This document shows, piece after piece, positions 1 through 8,838 of a stretch of 64,000 bases of DNA. A program made the translations under genes and the position numbers. This DNA comes from Sphingobacterium haloxyli (GTDB lineage: Bacteria; Bacteroidota; Bacteroidia; Sphingobacteriales; Sphingobacteriaceae). The stretch lies in the NCBI RefSeq assembly GCF_002980525.1, contig NZ_PVBQ01000004.1, positions 310,001 to 374,000 of the forward strand, in the 5' to 3' direction. The notes under the pieces were generated by a model, which was given only the letters and a program-made list of their open reading frames with translations, ran no database searches and was not told the origin of the DNA. Position 1 is the stretch's first letter. The number at the start of each line of letters is the position of its first letter.

Positions 1-164
1 TCACGACTGCTGTCTGGTTCGACGATGTATTCCGAGACAGGAATAGCCTGTTTAGAAGGTGTGACACTTTTTCCCGTACCATACGCCTTTACGCTTGTAT
101 TATCCAACAGTAGAACGGCAAAAAGTGTTGCCGTCCAAGCGAAGTGTGCCATGTTTTTTTTCAT
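1..164 (-). CDS. Exported protein, N-terminal part only
   Basis: An open frame on the minus strand starts at the ATG at 164-162 and runs without a stop off the left edge of the window, so only the first 54 residues are visible. The start MKKNMAHFAWTATLFAVLLL is a classic signal peptide: a lysine-rich head, a hydrophobic core, and a plausible signal peptidase I site after VKA near residue 27. A second Met at residue 5 could also be the start. No domain can be recognised in the short mature part, so the function is unknown; it is probably periplasmic, outer-membrane or secreted. Confidence 0.6.
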   Translation of the reverse strand, partial: MKKNMAHFAWTATLFAVLLLDNTSVKAYGTGKSVTPSKQAIPVSEYIVEPDSSR

Positions 165-414
165 AAGGATTCGAACTTTAATGTTAATATTCTGTATTGA
201 TAAATAGGTATCCTTTACAATAATATCAATTTTTTTGAATAAGATACTTGACCTAAGACAAGATTTTTTCACTATAACCACGCGAAATACGTGTATTTCG
301 GTTAATCGAAATGTATAAATACCTAAATTATCCTTAGGGGCAACTATAGTAGGTATTTTATTGTTATACAACTGGTTTAAATAATATACTAAGTTTATAA
401 TAAATTGTACAGCT

Positions 415-621
415 ATGAAAAGAATTGTTTTTTTTACACTTATGTGTGGCCTGCTAGGCACCGGATGTGGTGGCAATAGAAGTGAAAACTCCGACTCGAT
501 TGACAGAAGAGATACAATGGGAGACCAGAATTACAGAAATGGGAGATCGACTACAGATACGACGATAAGAGATAGTGTGGATTCTGTGTTGCCTCCTACA
601 CCACCGCCAGCTACACCTTAA
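415..621 (+). CDS. Small lipoprotein, unknown function
   Basis: This 68-residue protein has a short lysine-arginine head, a hydrophobic core and a lipobox LGTGC with the lipidated cysteine at residue 18. The mature part is about 50 residues, rich in Ser, Asp, Thr and Arg and ending in a Pro-rich tail, so it looks disordered with no folded domain. It is preceded by an AT-rich stretch of about 250 bases between it and the divergent exported protein. I do not recognise a family. The good signal sequence is the main reason to call it real rather than a chance frame. Confidence 0.6.
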   Translation: MKRIVFFTLMCGLLGTGCGGNRSENSDSIDRRDTMGDQNYRNGRSTTDTTIRDSVDSVLPPTPPPATP

Positions 622-688
622 TTCATCATTAGATCATATGTTGGCGAAACTGTGTTCTCTTTTGACACAGAATATTACGAATAAATAA

Positions 689-1402
689 ATGACATTGACA
701 TTCAATATATTACTGATGCTCACGTCCCACGAGCGGATGGATGGAACAGATTCTAGAACAGGAGTGTGGTTAGGTGAAATGACGGATCCTTATTACGCGT
801 TTGTCGATGCTGGTTTTAAAGTGACGATGGCTAGCCCATTAGGAGGCGAGCCCCCGGTTGACCCAATGAGCAAACTGACGGAACATATCACAGCTTCAAA
901 CAGACGTTATCTAAGTGATGAGGCGGCTCGACAGCAGTTCGCAAATACACTAAAACTGGAAAATATGCACGCTTGCGCTTTTGACGGCGTGTTTATTTCC
1001 GGTGGCCATGGTCCACTATGGGACTTAGCGCGCCATCCGATAGTGGGCCAATTGTTGTTGGAGTTTGTAAAAGAAGATAAACCTATTGCAGCAGTTTGTC
1101 ATGGGCCGGCCGCACTACTTCCGCTAGCGGACCTTTATCCGGGCTACCTAATCGGTAAGCAGCTTACAGCATTCTCCAATACGGAAGAAACTTTGGTCAT
1201 GCGGCACAACAATATTCCATTCGAATTGGAATCACGACTGAAAGAGTATGGGGCAGACTTTAGTGCAGCCAAGTTGCCCTTTAGTCCGCATGTCGTATTG
1301 GACGGACAGCTTATTACGGGCCAAAATCCTTTATCCGCGGCATCTACAGCACAAACCATGATCGAACTTCTCACTTATCCTGCTACTGTAGAAGATCTTT
1401 AA
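689..1402 (+). CDS. DJ-1/PfpI family protein, Hsp31-like
   Basis: 237 residues of the DJ-1/PfpI superfamily (class I glutamine amidotransferase-like fold). The nucleophile-elbow cysteine is in AVCHGPAAL, and the preceding FISGGHGPLWDL and GEMTDPYYAF segments match the Hsp31/YajL-like branch, whose members act as chaperones, glyoxalases (methylglyoxal to lactate) or deglycases. The early Glu of GEMTDPYY is the usual partner of the cysteine. There is no signal peptide, so it is cytoplasmic. It lies 45 bases before ligD on the same strand and may be co-transcribed with it. The precise activity cannot be decided from sequence alone. Confidence 0.85.
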   Translation: MTLTFNILLMLTSHERMDGTDSRTGVWLGEMTDPYYAFVDAGFKVTMASPLGGEPPVDPMSKLTEHITASNRRYLSDEAARQQFANTLKLENMHACAFDGVFISGGHGPLWDLARHPIVGQLLLEFVKEDKPIAAVCHGPAALLPLADLYPGYLIGKQLTAFSNTEETLVMRHNNIPFELESRLKEYGADFSAAKLPFSPHVVLDGQLITGQNPLSAASTAQTMIELLTYPATVEDL

Positions 1403-1447
1403 AACCTTAGGGAGATGAGCGTGTTATTTCAATAAAAAAGACAGGAT

Positions 1448-3895
1448 ATGGCGAAGCTCGCAGACTATAAAAAGAAAAGGGACTTTAAACAAACGCAAGA
1501 ACCAAAGGGCAGTAGTAAGCGAACGGATAATCAGGAAAAAAAGTTACGGTTTGTCGTACAACGACATCATGCTTCTCGCTTACATTATGATTTCCGTTTG
1601 GAACTGGACGGCGTGTTAAAGAGCTGGGCTGTTCCGAAAGGGCCGTCGTTATATCCTAAAGATAAGCGGTTGGCCATGCAAGTCGAAGACCATCCGATAG
1701 ATTATGCTTCTTTTGAAGGAATTATTCCAAAAGGCAATTACGGTGCAGGAGTAGTCACTATTTTTGATTCGGGATATTATGAGTTTACTGAAGCAAAGAA
1801 CGCAAAAGAATTTTTGCAGGACTTAGAGAAAGGTTCCTTAAAATTCAAATTACAAGGCCATATTCTTCGTGGTGAATTTGCATTGGTACGGATGAAAGGG
1901 CAGGAGGAGAATGCCTGGTTACTCATAAAACATGAAGACCGGTACGCATGGGATGAACCGTACAATAGTGAAGATAGCGTACGACAAGAGGTTAAGCAAG
2001 CCGGCGTCGAATTTAAAAAAGAAAAAAAAGCTCACAGCCAGAAAGAGCTTCCTTTCCCTAAACCCATGTTGGCAAAATTAGCAGAACATCTTCCTGAAGG
2101 AACAGCTTGGCGGTATGAAAAAAAATACGATGGGTTCCGCATTTTGGCTATCCGGAACGAGGCAGGTGTCCAACTTCATTCCCGAAACGGGAAAGATATG
2201 AACCCTTTGTTTCCATCGCTGGTAACAGAACTAGCTTCTTTGGATAGGCATGCGTGGCTGGATGGAGAACTTGTCATAGAGGATAAATATAAGAAACCAC
2301 ATTTCCAATTGATCGCTAGTGGTGAGCCTATCCCGAGTCATCTTCGATTGCGCTATTATATCTTTGATATACTCCGTTTAGAAGACGATTATGTGACGGA
2401 TTATGCTCTTAAAGAGCGTGAAGAGGTACTCGCACTGTTATTTCGTCGTCTTAAGAAACCTAAAATTGTTCAGTTAACGCAGATCGTAGAAGGTACAGCC
2501 CAACAAGTTAAAGCGAGGGCTGAAAAGCAACAATGGGAAGGAGTTATCGCGAAAGACGTCGATAGCACCTACTTACAAGGTAAACGTAGTAGCTCCTGGA
2601 CAAAATTCAAGCTGCGGAATAGCCAGGAAGCTGTGATCTGTGGTTATACATCACCGCAAGGGAGTCGATTGTTTTTTGGCGCCTTGGTGCTCGGTCGGTA
2701 TCGCGGGGGGAAACTCGTATATATCGGCAACTGTGGTACAGGTTTCAATGCGAAGAACCTTAAAGATATATACGCCGCAATGCAGCAGCATGAGAACGCG
2801 CACAAACCATTTGACCAAGACGTGGCGGTTGCGAAAGAAAAGGAAGTGACCTGGTTACAGCCCGTATTGGTCTGTGAAGTGTATTATAGCGAATGGACAA
2901 CCGACAACCATTTACGGCACCCGGTATTTAAAGGCTTGCGGCAGGATAAAGATGCCGAAGAAATTGAAAAGGAGGATCCCATGAAAAACGAAGAAAATAA
3001 CGATGTAATAACGATCGGTCGTAAAAAGGTGCAGCTGACCAATTTAAACAAGGTATATTGGCCAAAAGAACATTATGTCAAAGGTCAGATGATTGCGTAT
3101 TATGAACAAATGGTGGATCACATACTTCCGTTTATCAAAAATAAACCAATATCGATGCATCGTTTTCCCAATGGCATCACAGCCGAGGGCTTTTTTCAAA
3201 AAGATGTGGACACCGATAATATCCCAAGTTGGGTAAAAACAGCTCCGATACATTCGGAGAGCACCGGAAAAGAGACAGACTACATCGTCTGTAACGACAA
3301 AGCGACGCTTCTTTATATTGCAAATTTGGGATCTATTGAGGTTAACCCTTGGCTTTCTACTTATCAAAAGCCGGAGTATCCAGACTTTGCTGTGTTGGAT
3401 TTGGATCCAAACGGAGCTGATTTTCAAGAACTGATACAGGTAGCAAAGACAGCACATGAAATCTTTGAAGAACTGAAAGTATCGGCATTTTTAAAGACTT
3501 CCGGGTCTACGGGATTCCATATTTATGTGTACTTAAATAAGAAGTATACATACGAGGTTGCGCGGGATTTTATTGAGTTGGTCGCTCAAATGGTTCAAGA
3601 GAGACATCCCGATACGACAAGCTTGGTACGCGATCCAAAAAAAAGAAAAGGAATGATTTACCTAGATTTTTTGCAGAATAGGAGGGGGCAGACGATCGCG
3701 GCACCTTACTCCCTGCGGCCCAAAGAAGGAGCAACCGTCAGTACACCTTTGCGATGGGAAGAATTAACGCCCAAATTGCGTATAGCGGACTATAATATCA
3801 AGACAACATTAAAACGCGTAAAAGAGCTTGACGATCCGTGGGCAACGCTATGGGATAGTGCGGTTAATATAAAACAGGTGCTTGCTGAACTTTAG
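1448..3895 (+). CDS. ligD: Multifunctional ATP-dependent DNA ligase LigD (NHEJ)
   Basis: An 815-residue non-homologous end-joining enzyme with three domains in the order phosphoesterase, ligase, polymerase, as in Pseudomonas. The 3'-phosphoesterase domain (about residues 33-160) shows the histidines and HYDFRLE of that family. The ligase domain (about 205-500) carries nucleotidyltransferase motif I EKKYDGFR with the adenylated lysine at 226, followed by SRNGKD and WLDGELV. The primase-polymerase domain (about 520-815) contains VLDLDPNG and [13 protein letters not shown]. It works with Ku to clean, fill and seal double-strand breaks. It ends head-to-tail against ku with a 4-base overlap. A GGAGGA followed by ATG lies in the linker before the polymerase domain (Met512). 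Confidence 0.96.
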   Translation: MAKLADYKKKRDFKQTQEPKGSSKRTDNQEKKLRFVVQRHHASRLHYDFRLELDGVLKSWAVPKGPSLYPKDKRLAMQVEDHPIDYASFEGIIPKGNYGAGVVTIFDSGYYEFTEAKNAKEFLQDLEKGSLKFKLQGHILRGEFALVRMKGQEENAWLLIKHEDRYAWDEPYNSEDSVRQEVKQAGVEFKKEKKAHSQKELPFPKPMLAKLAEHLPEGTAWRYEKKYDGFRILAIRNEAGVQLHSRNGKDMNPLFPSLVTELASLDRHAWLDGELVIEDKYKKPHFQLIASGEPIPSHLRLRYYIFDILRLEDDYVTDYALKEREEVLALLFRRLKKPKIVQLTQIVEGTAQQVKARAEKQQWEGVIAKDVDSTYLQGKRSSSWTKFKLRNSQEAVICGYTSPQGSRLFFGALVLGRYRGGKLVYIGNCGTGFNAKNLKDIYAAMQQHENAHKPFDQDVAVAKEKEVTWLQPVLVCEVYYSEWTTDNHLRHPVFKGLRQDKDAEEIEKEDPMKNEENNDVITIGRKKVQLTNLNKVYWPKEHYVKGQMIAYYEQMVDHILPFIKNKPISMHRFPNGITAEGFFQKDVDTDNIPSWVKTAPIHSESTGKETDYIVCNDKATLLYIANLGSIEVNPWLSTYQKPEYPDFAVLDLDPNGADFQELIQVAKTAHEIFEELKVSAFLKTSGSTGFHIYVYLNKKYTYEVARDFIELVAQMVQERHPDTTSLVRDPKKRKGMIYLDFLQNRRGQTIAAPYSLRPKEGATVSTPLRWEELTPKLRIADYNIKTTLKRVKELDDPWATLWDSAVNIKQVLAEL

Positions 3896-4647
3896 GCTAA
3901 ACTAGCCTTTAATTTATTCAATAAGTCTGTGGATTTCGTGTTTTCCACTTTCATCTTACGAATAGAAGTATGTTTCCCTTTCGCTTTTTGTTTAATAATT
4001 TTCAATAATTCACTGGTGTACTCATTTTTGTGTTTTGATATATCAAAAGGTTGGCTATGCTGTTTAATCAGTTGGAGAGCCATATCCATTTCCTCTTTTT
4101 TTAACCGGGTGTTGCCCGGTAAGCTTAGTTCATCCGTTGCCCGGATCTCTTCCTCAAATCTAATTTTGTTGAGTAACAGCATATTCTCGTAGGGTTTCAC
4201 GATGGCAAGATGTTCGACGTTACGCATGACAAAAGAACCCAATCCGGCGGTCTTACTTTTTTCAAGTGCTTTGAGAAGAAGTTGGTAAGCTTTCGTTCCT
4301 CCTTTTTGAGGCTCGAGGTAATAGGGTGTATCAAAATAAATGCTATCTATTTCATCCATCTTAACGAAAGAATGTAGATTTATCATTTTGTTCTTTTCGG
4401 GACTGGCCTCTTCGAAATCTGAATCTTCCAAAATGACATATTTATCTTTTAACAAATAGCCTTTAACAATATTTTCCCACTTAACCTCCTTGCCGGTGTT
4501 CTCGTTAACGCGCTTGTATTTGATGTTCGATTTGTCTTTTCTATCTAACATATCTAAATCCAGGGAACTGCTCTGTACAGCACTATATATTTTAACGGGG
4601 ATATTAACTAATCCGAATCCTATTGCTCCAGTCCAAATAGCTCTCAT
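3892..4647 (-). CDS. ku: Non-homologous end-joining protein Ku
   Basis: 251 residues starting [20 protein letters not shown], the typical bacterial Ku opening. Bacterial Ku forms a homodimeric ring that threads onto broken DNA ends and recruits LigD. The length fits the single-core bacterial family, and the C-terminal about 40 residues are lysine-rich ([15 protein letters not shown]), like the basic tails that aid DNA binding and LigD contact. It is convergent with ligD and overlaps it by 4 bases at the 3' ends, so the two NHEJ genes are paired but separately transcribed. An inverted repeat lies 12 bases upstream of its start. Confidence 0.96.
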   Translation of the reverse strand: MRAIWTGAIGFGLVNIPVKIYSAVQSSSLDLDMLDRKDKSNIKYKRVNENTGKEVKWENIVKGYLLKDKYVILEDSDFEEASPEKNKMINLHSFVKMDEIDSIYFDTPYYLEPQKGGTKAYQLLLKALEKSKTAGLGSFVMRNVEHLAIVKPYENMLLLNKIRFEEEIRATDELSLPGNTRLKKEEMDMALQLIKQHSQPFDISKHKNEYTSELLKIIKQKAKGKHTSIRKMKVENTKSTDLLNKLKASLA

Positions 4648-4966
4648 AGTATTTTACGTTGTTCTATTAGTAAGAACAATACTTTGATAAAAAGGTTCTT
4701 TTTAGCCCAGTACGCTTTCTTGGCGGCGATCGGTGGCCGATTTTTCTTCTGCTACACCAGCTTTCCAATAAGAATAGGCATATAACTCATCCTGTTTCCA
4801 CTTCCGTTTTTTGCGCGGATGAATAATAAGTTATTTTTCGGGAATTGGAATTACCTCCATATCACCGCATTATTACTTAGGTGCAATTCTATGGGGGTTA
4901 GTAGAGGTTTAATATATAATTCGAAGAAATGTAAAAAAATGAATGTTTACGTGTTTACAGATAATT
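4648..4966. other. Intergenic region with a possible degraded frame
   Basis: This 319-base stretch separates ku from the MFS gene. Apart from the ku-proximal inverted repeat, the minus strand has an open stretch of about 43 codons ending at the TAA at 4704-4702. It reads like real protein, with KWKQDELYAYSYWKAG near its middle and RRQESVLG at its end, but it has no ATG and is preceded by a stop, so it is probably the remnant of a gene. The rest (about 4835-4966) is AT-rich and shows nothing I can name. Confidence 0.3.
4659..4679 (-). promoter_or_regulatory. Inverted repeat upstream of ku
   Basis: TTGTTCT (4659-4665) and AGAACAA (4673-4679) form a perfect 7-base inverted repeat with a 7-base spacer, ending 12 bases upstream of the ku start. 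Another GTTCTT half-site occurs at about 4695-4700. The position suits an operator controlling ku, possibly damage- or stage-dependent, but no regulator is identified. Confidence 0.3.
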
Positions 4967-6133
4967 TTACGTTTTGGGTGTTCGCCATGTCCAGAATAAC
5001 CCCCAGATGAAAGCTCCCAGTCCTACGACAAAACTTTGCAGTAAAGTACCTCCATGCTCAATCCACAACTTAGCAAGCCACGGGCCTATTAATTGTGATC
5101 CGGCGTAAATGGCAATAAGCGCAGCGGACAATCTCGGTCCCTGATGTGGTTGAAAATACCTTGCTAATCGTTGCGTACACATAACCGATCCTAAAAATCC
5201 ATTACCTACTAGAATTGCGCATGCGATTACGCCGGTTCCTGATGGGTTTAGCAATACGGAGGCTACTCCCAGCGCTTGCAATATATATGTATAGATCAGA
5301 GCAAATCGGTCTCCAAATCGATGCCCGATCCAGTTCCATACAGGGATGGAAATCAAGCATGAAAAGGACGTGATAGCCCAGACATTTGTTATCCATATAC
5401 TATCCTCTGACATCATGTCGTGGGCGAGCGTAGGAAGAAAAGTCATAGGTAAGATATAACCCAGACCTGCGCCGATATAAGAAAGAAATAGTGGTGTGCT
5501 CCGTCGGTCGAAAAGTGCGCTATTGTGTGTCAATCGTTGGTCTTTGTCTTTATAGTCGGGCCTTTCCACTTGAATATTTACGAACTGTGTAATGCTGTAA
5601 GTTGCTAATAACAAGGAAATAATAGCTACTGGGATCCAACGTTGTTCCGCTTGAAAAAAAGTTGCGGTCGAATCCACTAATAACCCGCCTGCCAATAACC
5701 CGCCAGCCACACCAAAATATACTAAACCACTTAATTGAGGTTTGTTGTTCGTGATGAACCACTCCAACAGTAAAGCCGGTGCTAAAACAAATACGATCCC
5801 ATTGGTGATGCCATTTAAAAAGCGTAGCAACAATAAGGACTCAAATTGCGGGACGAAACATTGTGCTATGGTTACCAATACATTTCCCAAAAGGCCTATT
5901 ACTAGGCATTTCTTGATAAATTTTGGTCCCGAATAACGGACGGCTAATAAGGCTCCTATCAAATAACCCAGATAATTGACAGTCGCTAAATCAGCCCCTT
6001 GCGATATAGTTAACATATTGTCCCGGATGAAATAAGGTAACAAAGGCGTAAAAGAAAACCTACCCAATGCATGGACCACTGCCAGGCTAGCAATACCTGC
6101 TAAGAGGTAACGAAGAGCTTTCTCGTTTGTCAT
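4967..6133 (-). CDS. MFS transporter, YbfB/YjiJ-like
   Basis: A roughly 388-residue polytopic membrane protein of the major facilitator superfamily. The opening RYLLAGIASLAVVHALGRFS and FTPLLPYF match the YbfB/YjiJ-like branch (pfam MFS_4-type), and about 12 hydrophobic segments are visible. The substrate is unknown; this branch is often annotated only as a putative efflux or metabolite transporter. I chose the ATG at 6133 because the sequence before it is basic and not conserved-looking; ATGs at 6148 and 6208 are in-frame alternatives (up to 413 residues). It is a single gene, with an AT-rich intergenic region upstream. Confidence 0.8.
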   Translation of the reverse strand: MTNEKALRYLLAGIASLAVVHALGRFSFTPLLPYFIRDNMLTISQGADLATVNYLGYLIGALLAVRYSGPKFIKKCLVIGLLGNVLVTIAQCFVPQFESLLLLRFLNGITNGIVFVLAPALLLEWFITNNKPQLSGLVYFGVAGGLLAGGLLVDSTATFFQAEQRWIPVAIISLLLATYSITQFVNIQVERPDYKDKDQRLTHNSALFDRRSTPLFLSYIGAGLGYILPMTFLPTLAHDMMSEDSIWITNVWAITSFSCLISIPVWNWIGHRFGDRFALIYTYILQALGVASVLLNPSGTGVIACAILVGNGFLGSVMCTQRLARYFQPHQGPRLSAALIAIYAGSQLIGPWLAKLWIEHGGTLLQSFVVGLGAFIWGLFWTWRTPKT

Positions 6134-6358
6134 TTTATAATGATTCATCAATGGTGTTAACTTAGTAAATATTTTTGTCTTTCTGCATCTTTTAGTTTTC
6201 AGCGTCACAAAAATATCTCGCCGTTCTTTAAAATGTAAAAATAAAGTGGAGAAGTTTAAAAAGAACTCTTTTAAAGTTGTGTTGTTCTAATGTTAGTATA
6301 TCGTTGACAGATTGCTGATCTGTTGTGAAAAGATTGAAACAGTAAAATAAAACGTAAT

Positions 6359-6576
6359 ATGGGGCAAAAAGAAGAGAAAACCCTTGATCTTGATGGTATG
6401 AAAGCCTTAGAGAAAGTCAGGGCAAGAGTAAAAGAAGTAAAAACTTGTTTTTTTGCAGTGCTATCCGAACAGGCGTGTCTCTGTCAGTACGATCCATGAC
6501 GGTATTACATGTGGATAACGAAGATTATCTGTGGTTTATGACCTTCGATGCAACGGAAGGCAATTTATCAGTGTGA
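6359..6576 (+). pseudogene. Frameshifted, truncated pyridoxamine 5'-phosphate oxidase-like gene
   Basis: An ATG at 6359 opens a frame reading MGQKEEKTLDLDGM..KTCFFAVLSEQ and then hits a stop soon after. From about 6465 the next frame continues the same kind of protein, with VSLSVRSMTVLHV and EDYLWFMTFDATEGNLSV, and stops with TGA at 6574. Together the two pieces resemble the first half of the general-stress/pyridoxamine-oxidase-like flavin-binding split barrel (R-x-M..., DLWFFT-type motifs). The second half of the domain is absent. I infer a pseudogene with one frameshift and a 3' truncation. The downstream GH3 gene begins right after it. Confidence 0.65.
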
Positions 6577-6592
6577 GGGAAATAAATATATT

Positions 6593-8113
6593 ATGGCTAT
6601 CATTGGAGAAATAATTAAACGAGCAATCGATGTAAATGGTTTAATTAATAGGGATTCAGCACCTTGGGAAGCTCAGAAACAGGTCTTATTGAACATGTTG
6701 GAAATGGCGCAAAACACGGCTTTTGGGAGGGAATATAATTTCGGTGATATCCTTGCCGATTCCAATACGATCGCATGTTTTCAACGTGTGGTTCCAATAT
6801 TTGACTATGATAAGCTGCATACCGAATGGTGGCACTATCTGCACAAGGGCCATGAGAATGTGACATGGCCAGGAGGACAGCGCTATTTCGCCATGAGTAG
6901 TGGGACTACTAGCAACAGTAAGGCCATTCCCGTAACTGATGATATGTTGAATTCTATTAAAAAGGCGGGTATACAGCAGATATTAAGTTTAAAGAATTTT
7001 GGTCTTCCGGGAGATTTTTTTGAGAAAGATATTATGATGCTCGGGAGTAGTACACAGCTGGTTGAGCACAACGGATTCCTAGAGGGCGAAATCAGCGGTA
7101 TATCTGCTGCCAACTTACCTTTATGGTTTCGAAGGTTTTATAAGCCGGGTAGGAGAATAGCGGCCACCCAAGATTGGGATCAACGTGTGCATAAGATAGT
7201 CCACGAGGCAAAGAAATGGGATATCGGCAGTATGACCGGAATTCCCTCGTGGTCGGAAATTTTGATTAAAGAAATTGTACGTTACAATAAGGTCGATACG
7301 ATACACGATATCTGGCCCAACTTACAAGTTTACAGTACAGGCGGAGTGGCCTTTGGGCCATACCGAAAAAGTTTTGAAAAATTGTTTGCCAAGCCTATGA
7401 CCTATATCGACACCTATTTAGCATCAGAAGGGTATTTAGCAACGCAGAAGCGACCGGAAACCGAGGCAATGGCTCTTATTGTCGACAATGGGATTTTCTT
7501 CGAGTTTGTGCCCTTCACGCCAGACAATATGGATGAGGAAGGATGTGTAAAGCAAAGCGTGTCCGCGTTGACGATTCGAGAGGTGGAAGAGGGTGTTGAA
7601 TATGTATTATTAATTTCTACTGTATCGGGTGCTTGGCGGTATATGATTGGAGATACTGTTATTGTGAAAGATAAAGAGCGCGCGGAGATCATTATAAGCG
7701 GACGTACGAAGCATTTCCTCAATGTGGTCGGCGAACAGCTTTCTGTACATCAAATGAACCTTGCAATCCAAAAACTACAAGAGCTGTTCGGTTTGGAGAT
7801 TGGGGAGTTTACGGTCGCTTCTATTCGCCGAGGAGGTCGCAGTATCAATAAATGGTATCTCGGAGCGGAAGGCGGAGATTGGGCTGCCAATGACATTGTG
7901 AACACACTTGACAACGAATTGCAAGCAGCTAATAAAAACTACGCGGTGGCTAGGCGTCAGACCCTAGATGGTGTGGAAGTGGAGATTATACCAATAACAC
8001 ATTTCTATCAATGGAGCGAAAATTATAAAAAGCTGGGTGGGCAGACTAAAATACCGCGTGTGATGAATGAGAAGGATTTTGAGGAATTCGAAGCATTTAT
8101 CGCTAACTTGTGA
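6593..8113 (+). CDS. GH3 auxin-responsive promoter family protein
   Basis: About 506 residues of the GH3 family, members of the ANL adenylate-forming superfamily. Plant GH3 enzymes conjugate amino acids to acyl acids such as jasmonate and auxin; bacterial substrates are unknown. Visible motifs are the ATP loop YFAMSSGTTSNSKAIPVT (about residues 99-116), YSTGGVAFGPY, TYLASEGYLA, and YMIGDTV followed by ISGRTKHFLN. I chose the ATG at 6593 (MAIIGEIIKRAI) because the upstream in-frame ATG at 6548 lies inside the preceding pseudogene and adds residues foreign to the family. It has no signal peptide and is cytoplasmic. It converges on the peptidase-like gene, 16 bases away. Confidence 0.88.
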   Translation: MAIIGEIIKRAIDVNGLINRDSAPWEAQKQVLLNMLEMAQNTAFGREYNFGDILADSNTIACFQRVVPIFDYDKLHTEWWHYLHKGHENVTWPGGQRYFAMSSGTTSNSKAIPVTDDMLNSIKKAGIQQILSLKNFGLPGDFFEKDIMMLGSSTQLVEHNGFLEGEISGISAANLPLWFRRFYKPGRRIAATQDWDQRVHKIVHEAKKWDIGSMTGIPSWSEILIKEIVRYNKVDTIHDIWPNLQVYSTGGVAFGPYRKSFEKLFAKPMTYIDTYLASEGYLATQKRPETEAMALIVDNGIFFEFVPFTPDNMDEEGCVKQSVSALTIREVEEGVEYVLLISTVSGAWRYMIGDTVIVKDKERAEIIISGRTKHFLNVVGEQLSVHQMNLAIQKLQELFGLEIGEFTVASIRRGGRSINKWYLGAEGGDWAANDIVNTLDNELQAANKNYAVARRQTLDGVEVEIIPITHFYQWSENYKKLGGQTKIPRVMNEKDFEEFEAFIANL

Positions 8114-8129
8114 TATGTGTACAACATAG

Positions 8130-8807
8130 TTAGCCAGTCTCTTCTTCGCGGTTGCGCTGCATTAGTGCTACTTCGTTGGTTAAAAACTCCTCTTTTTCCG
8201 GTATTGTCTTCTTTTCCATTTCAGATACGAGTTCAACAATATCATCTGGAGAAAGGTAGAGACGAGCGATTTTTTCTTTATAACGCGTAGATAACTCGCT
8301 ATGTCCTAGGATGAATGTCTTGGTAGACAAAAGATAGGAGGCCATACCTCGGTTGACAGCGAACGTATCCGCTACGCGTTCTGCTTTGCGTACGTATCGT
8401 TTAGATAGCCAATACAACAGACCAAATTTTGCGACACCCCACACCGTTCGCTGTTCGTAGTCCATAATATGACCAAGTTCGTGGCCAAGCCATCCAATCA
8501 GGACCTCCTCCGGTAGATGATGGATGGGTTCAATACTTTGGGTAAGCTTAAATACCGGGCTGATTAAGATAGCGTATGCGCGTTTGTTGCGGGATTGTAA
8601 GAGGGTATTTACTACCGGGCGTGCCGCCATTACCGATTTCTTTAGTTTTCGGCTAAATACAAATCGAATGTGTGCATTTTCGAGTTCTGGATAATAAGAC
8701 AATGCCTTGAGGGCCAATTGCTCAATAACTTTAGGGATTTTCTTGTTATTGGAAAATCCCTGTAAGTGTCCATTTATATGAGTTTCTCTATCTGTATAAC
8801 TACCCAT
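8130..8807 (-). CDS. M48-like zinc metallopeptidase domain protein
   Basis: 225 residues with a clear gluzincin signature: HELGH at 109-113 and, 30 residues on, ERVAD (143-147), matching the HExxH plus ExxAD zinc and catalytic pattern of M48-type peptidases. There is no signal peptide. A moderately hydrophobic stretch (WGVAKFGLLYWLSKRYV, about 123-139) lies between the two motifs and could associate with the membrane. The start MGSYTDRETHING is probably right. It sits 31 bases downstream of rpoN on the same strand, so it may be co-transcribed with it. Substrate unknown. Confidence 0.7.
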   Translation of the reverse strand: MGSYTDRETHINGHLQGFSNNKKIPKVIEQLALKALSYYPELENAHIRFVFSRKLKKSVMAARPVVNTLLQSRNKRAYAILISPVFKLTQSIEPIHHLPEEVLIGWLGHELGHIMDYEQRTVWGVAKFGLLYWLSKRYVRKAERVADTFAVNRGMASYLLSTKTFILGHSELSTRYKEKIARLYLSPDDIVELVSEMEKKTIPEKEEFLTNEVALMQRNREEETG

Positions 8808-8838
8808 AACATAACTTTTTACATATTAAAAAATACGC

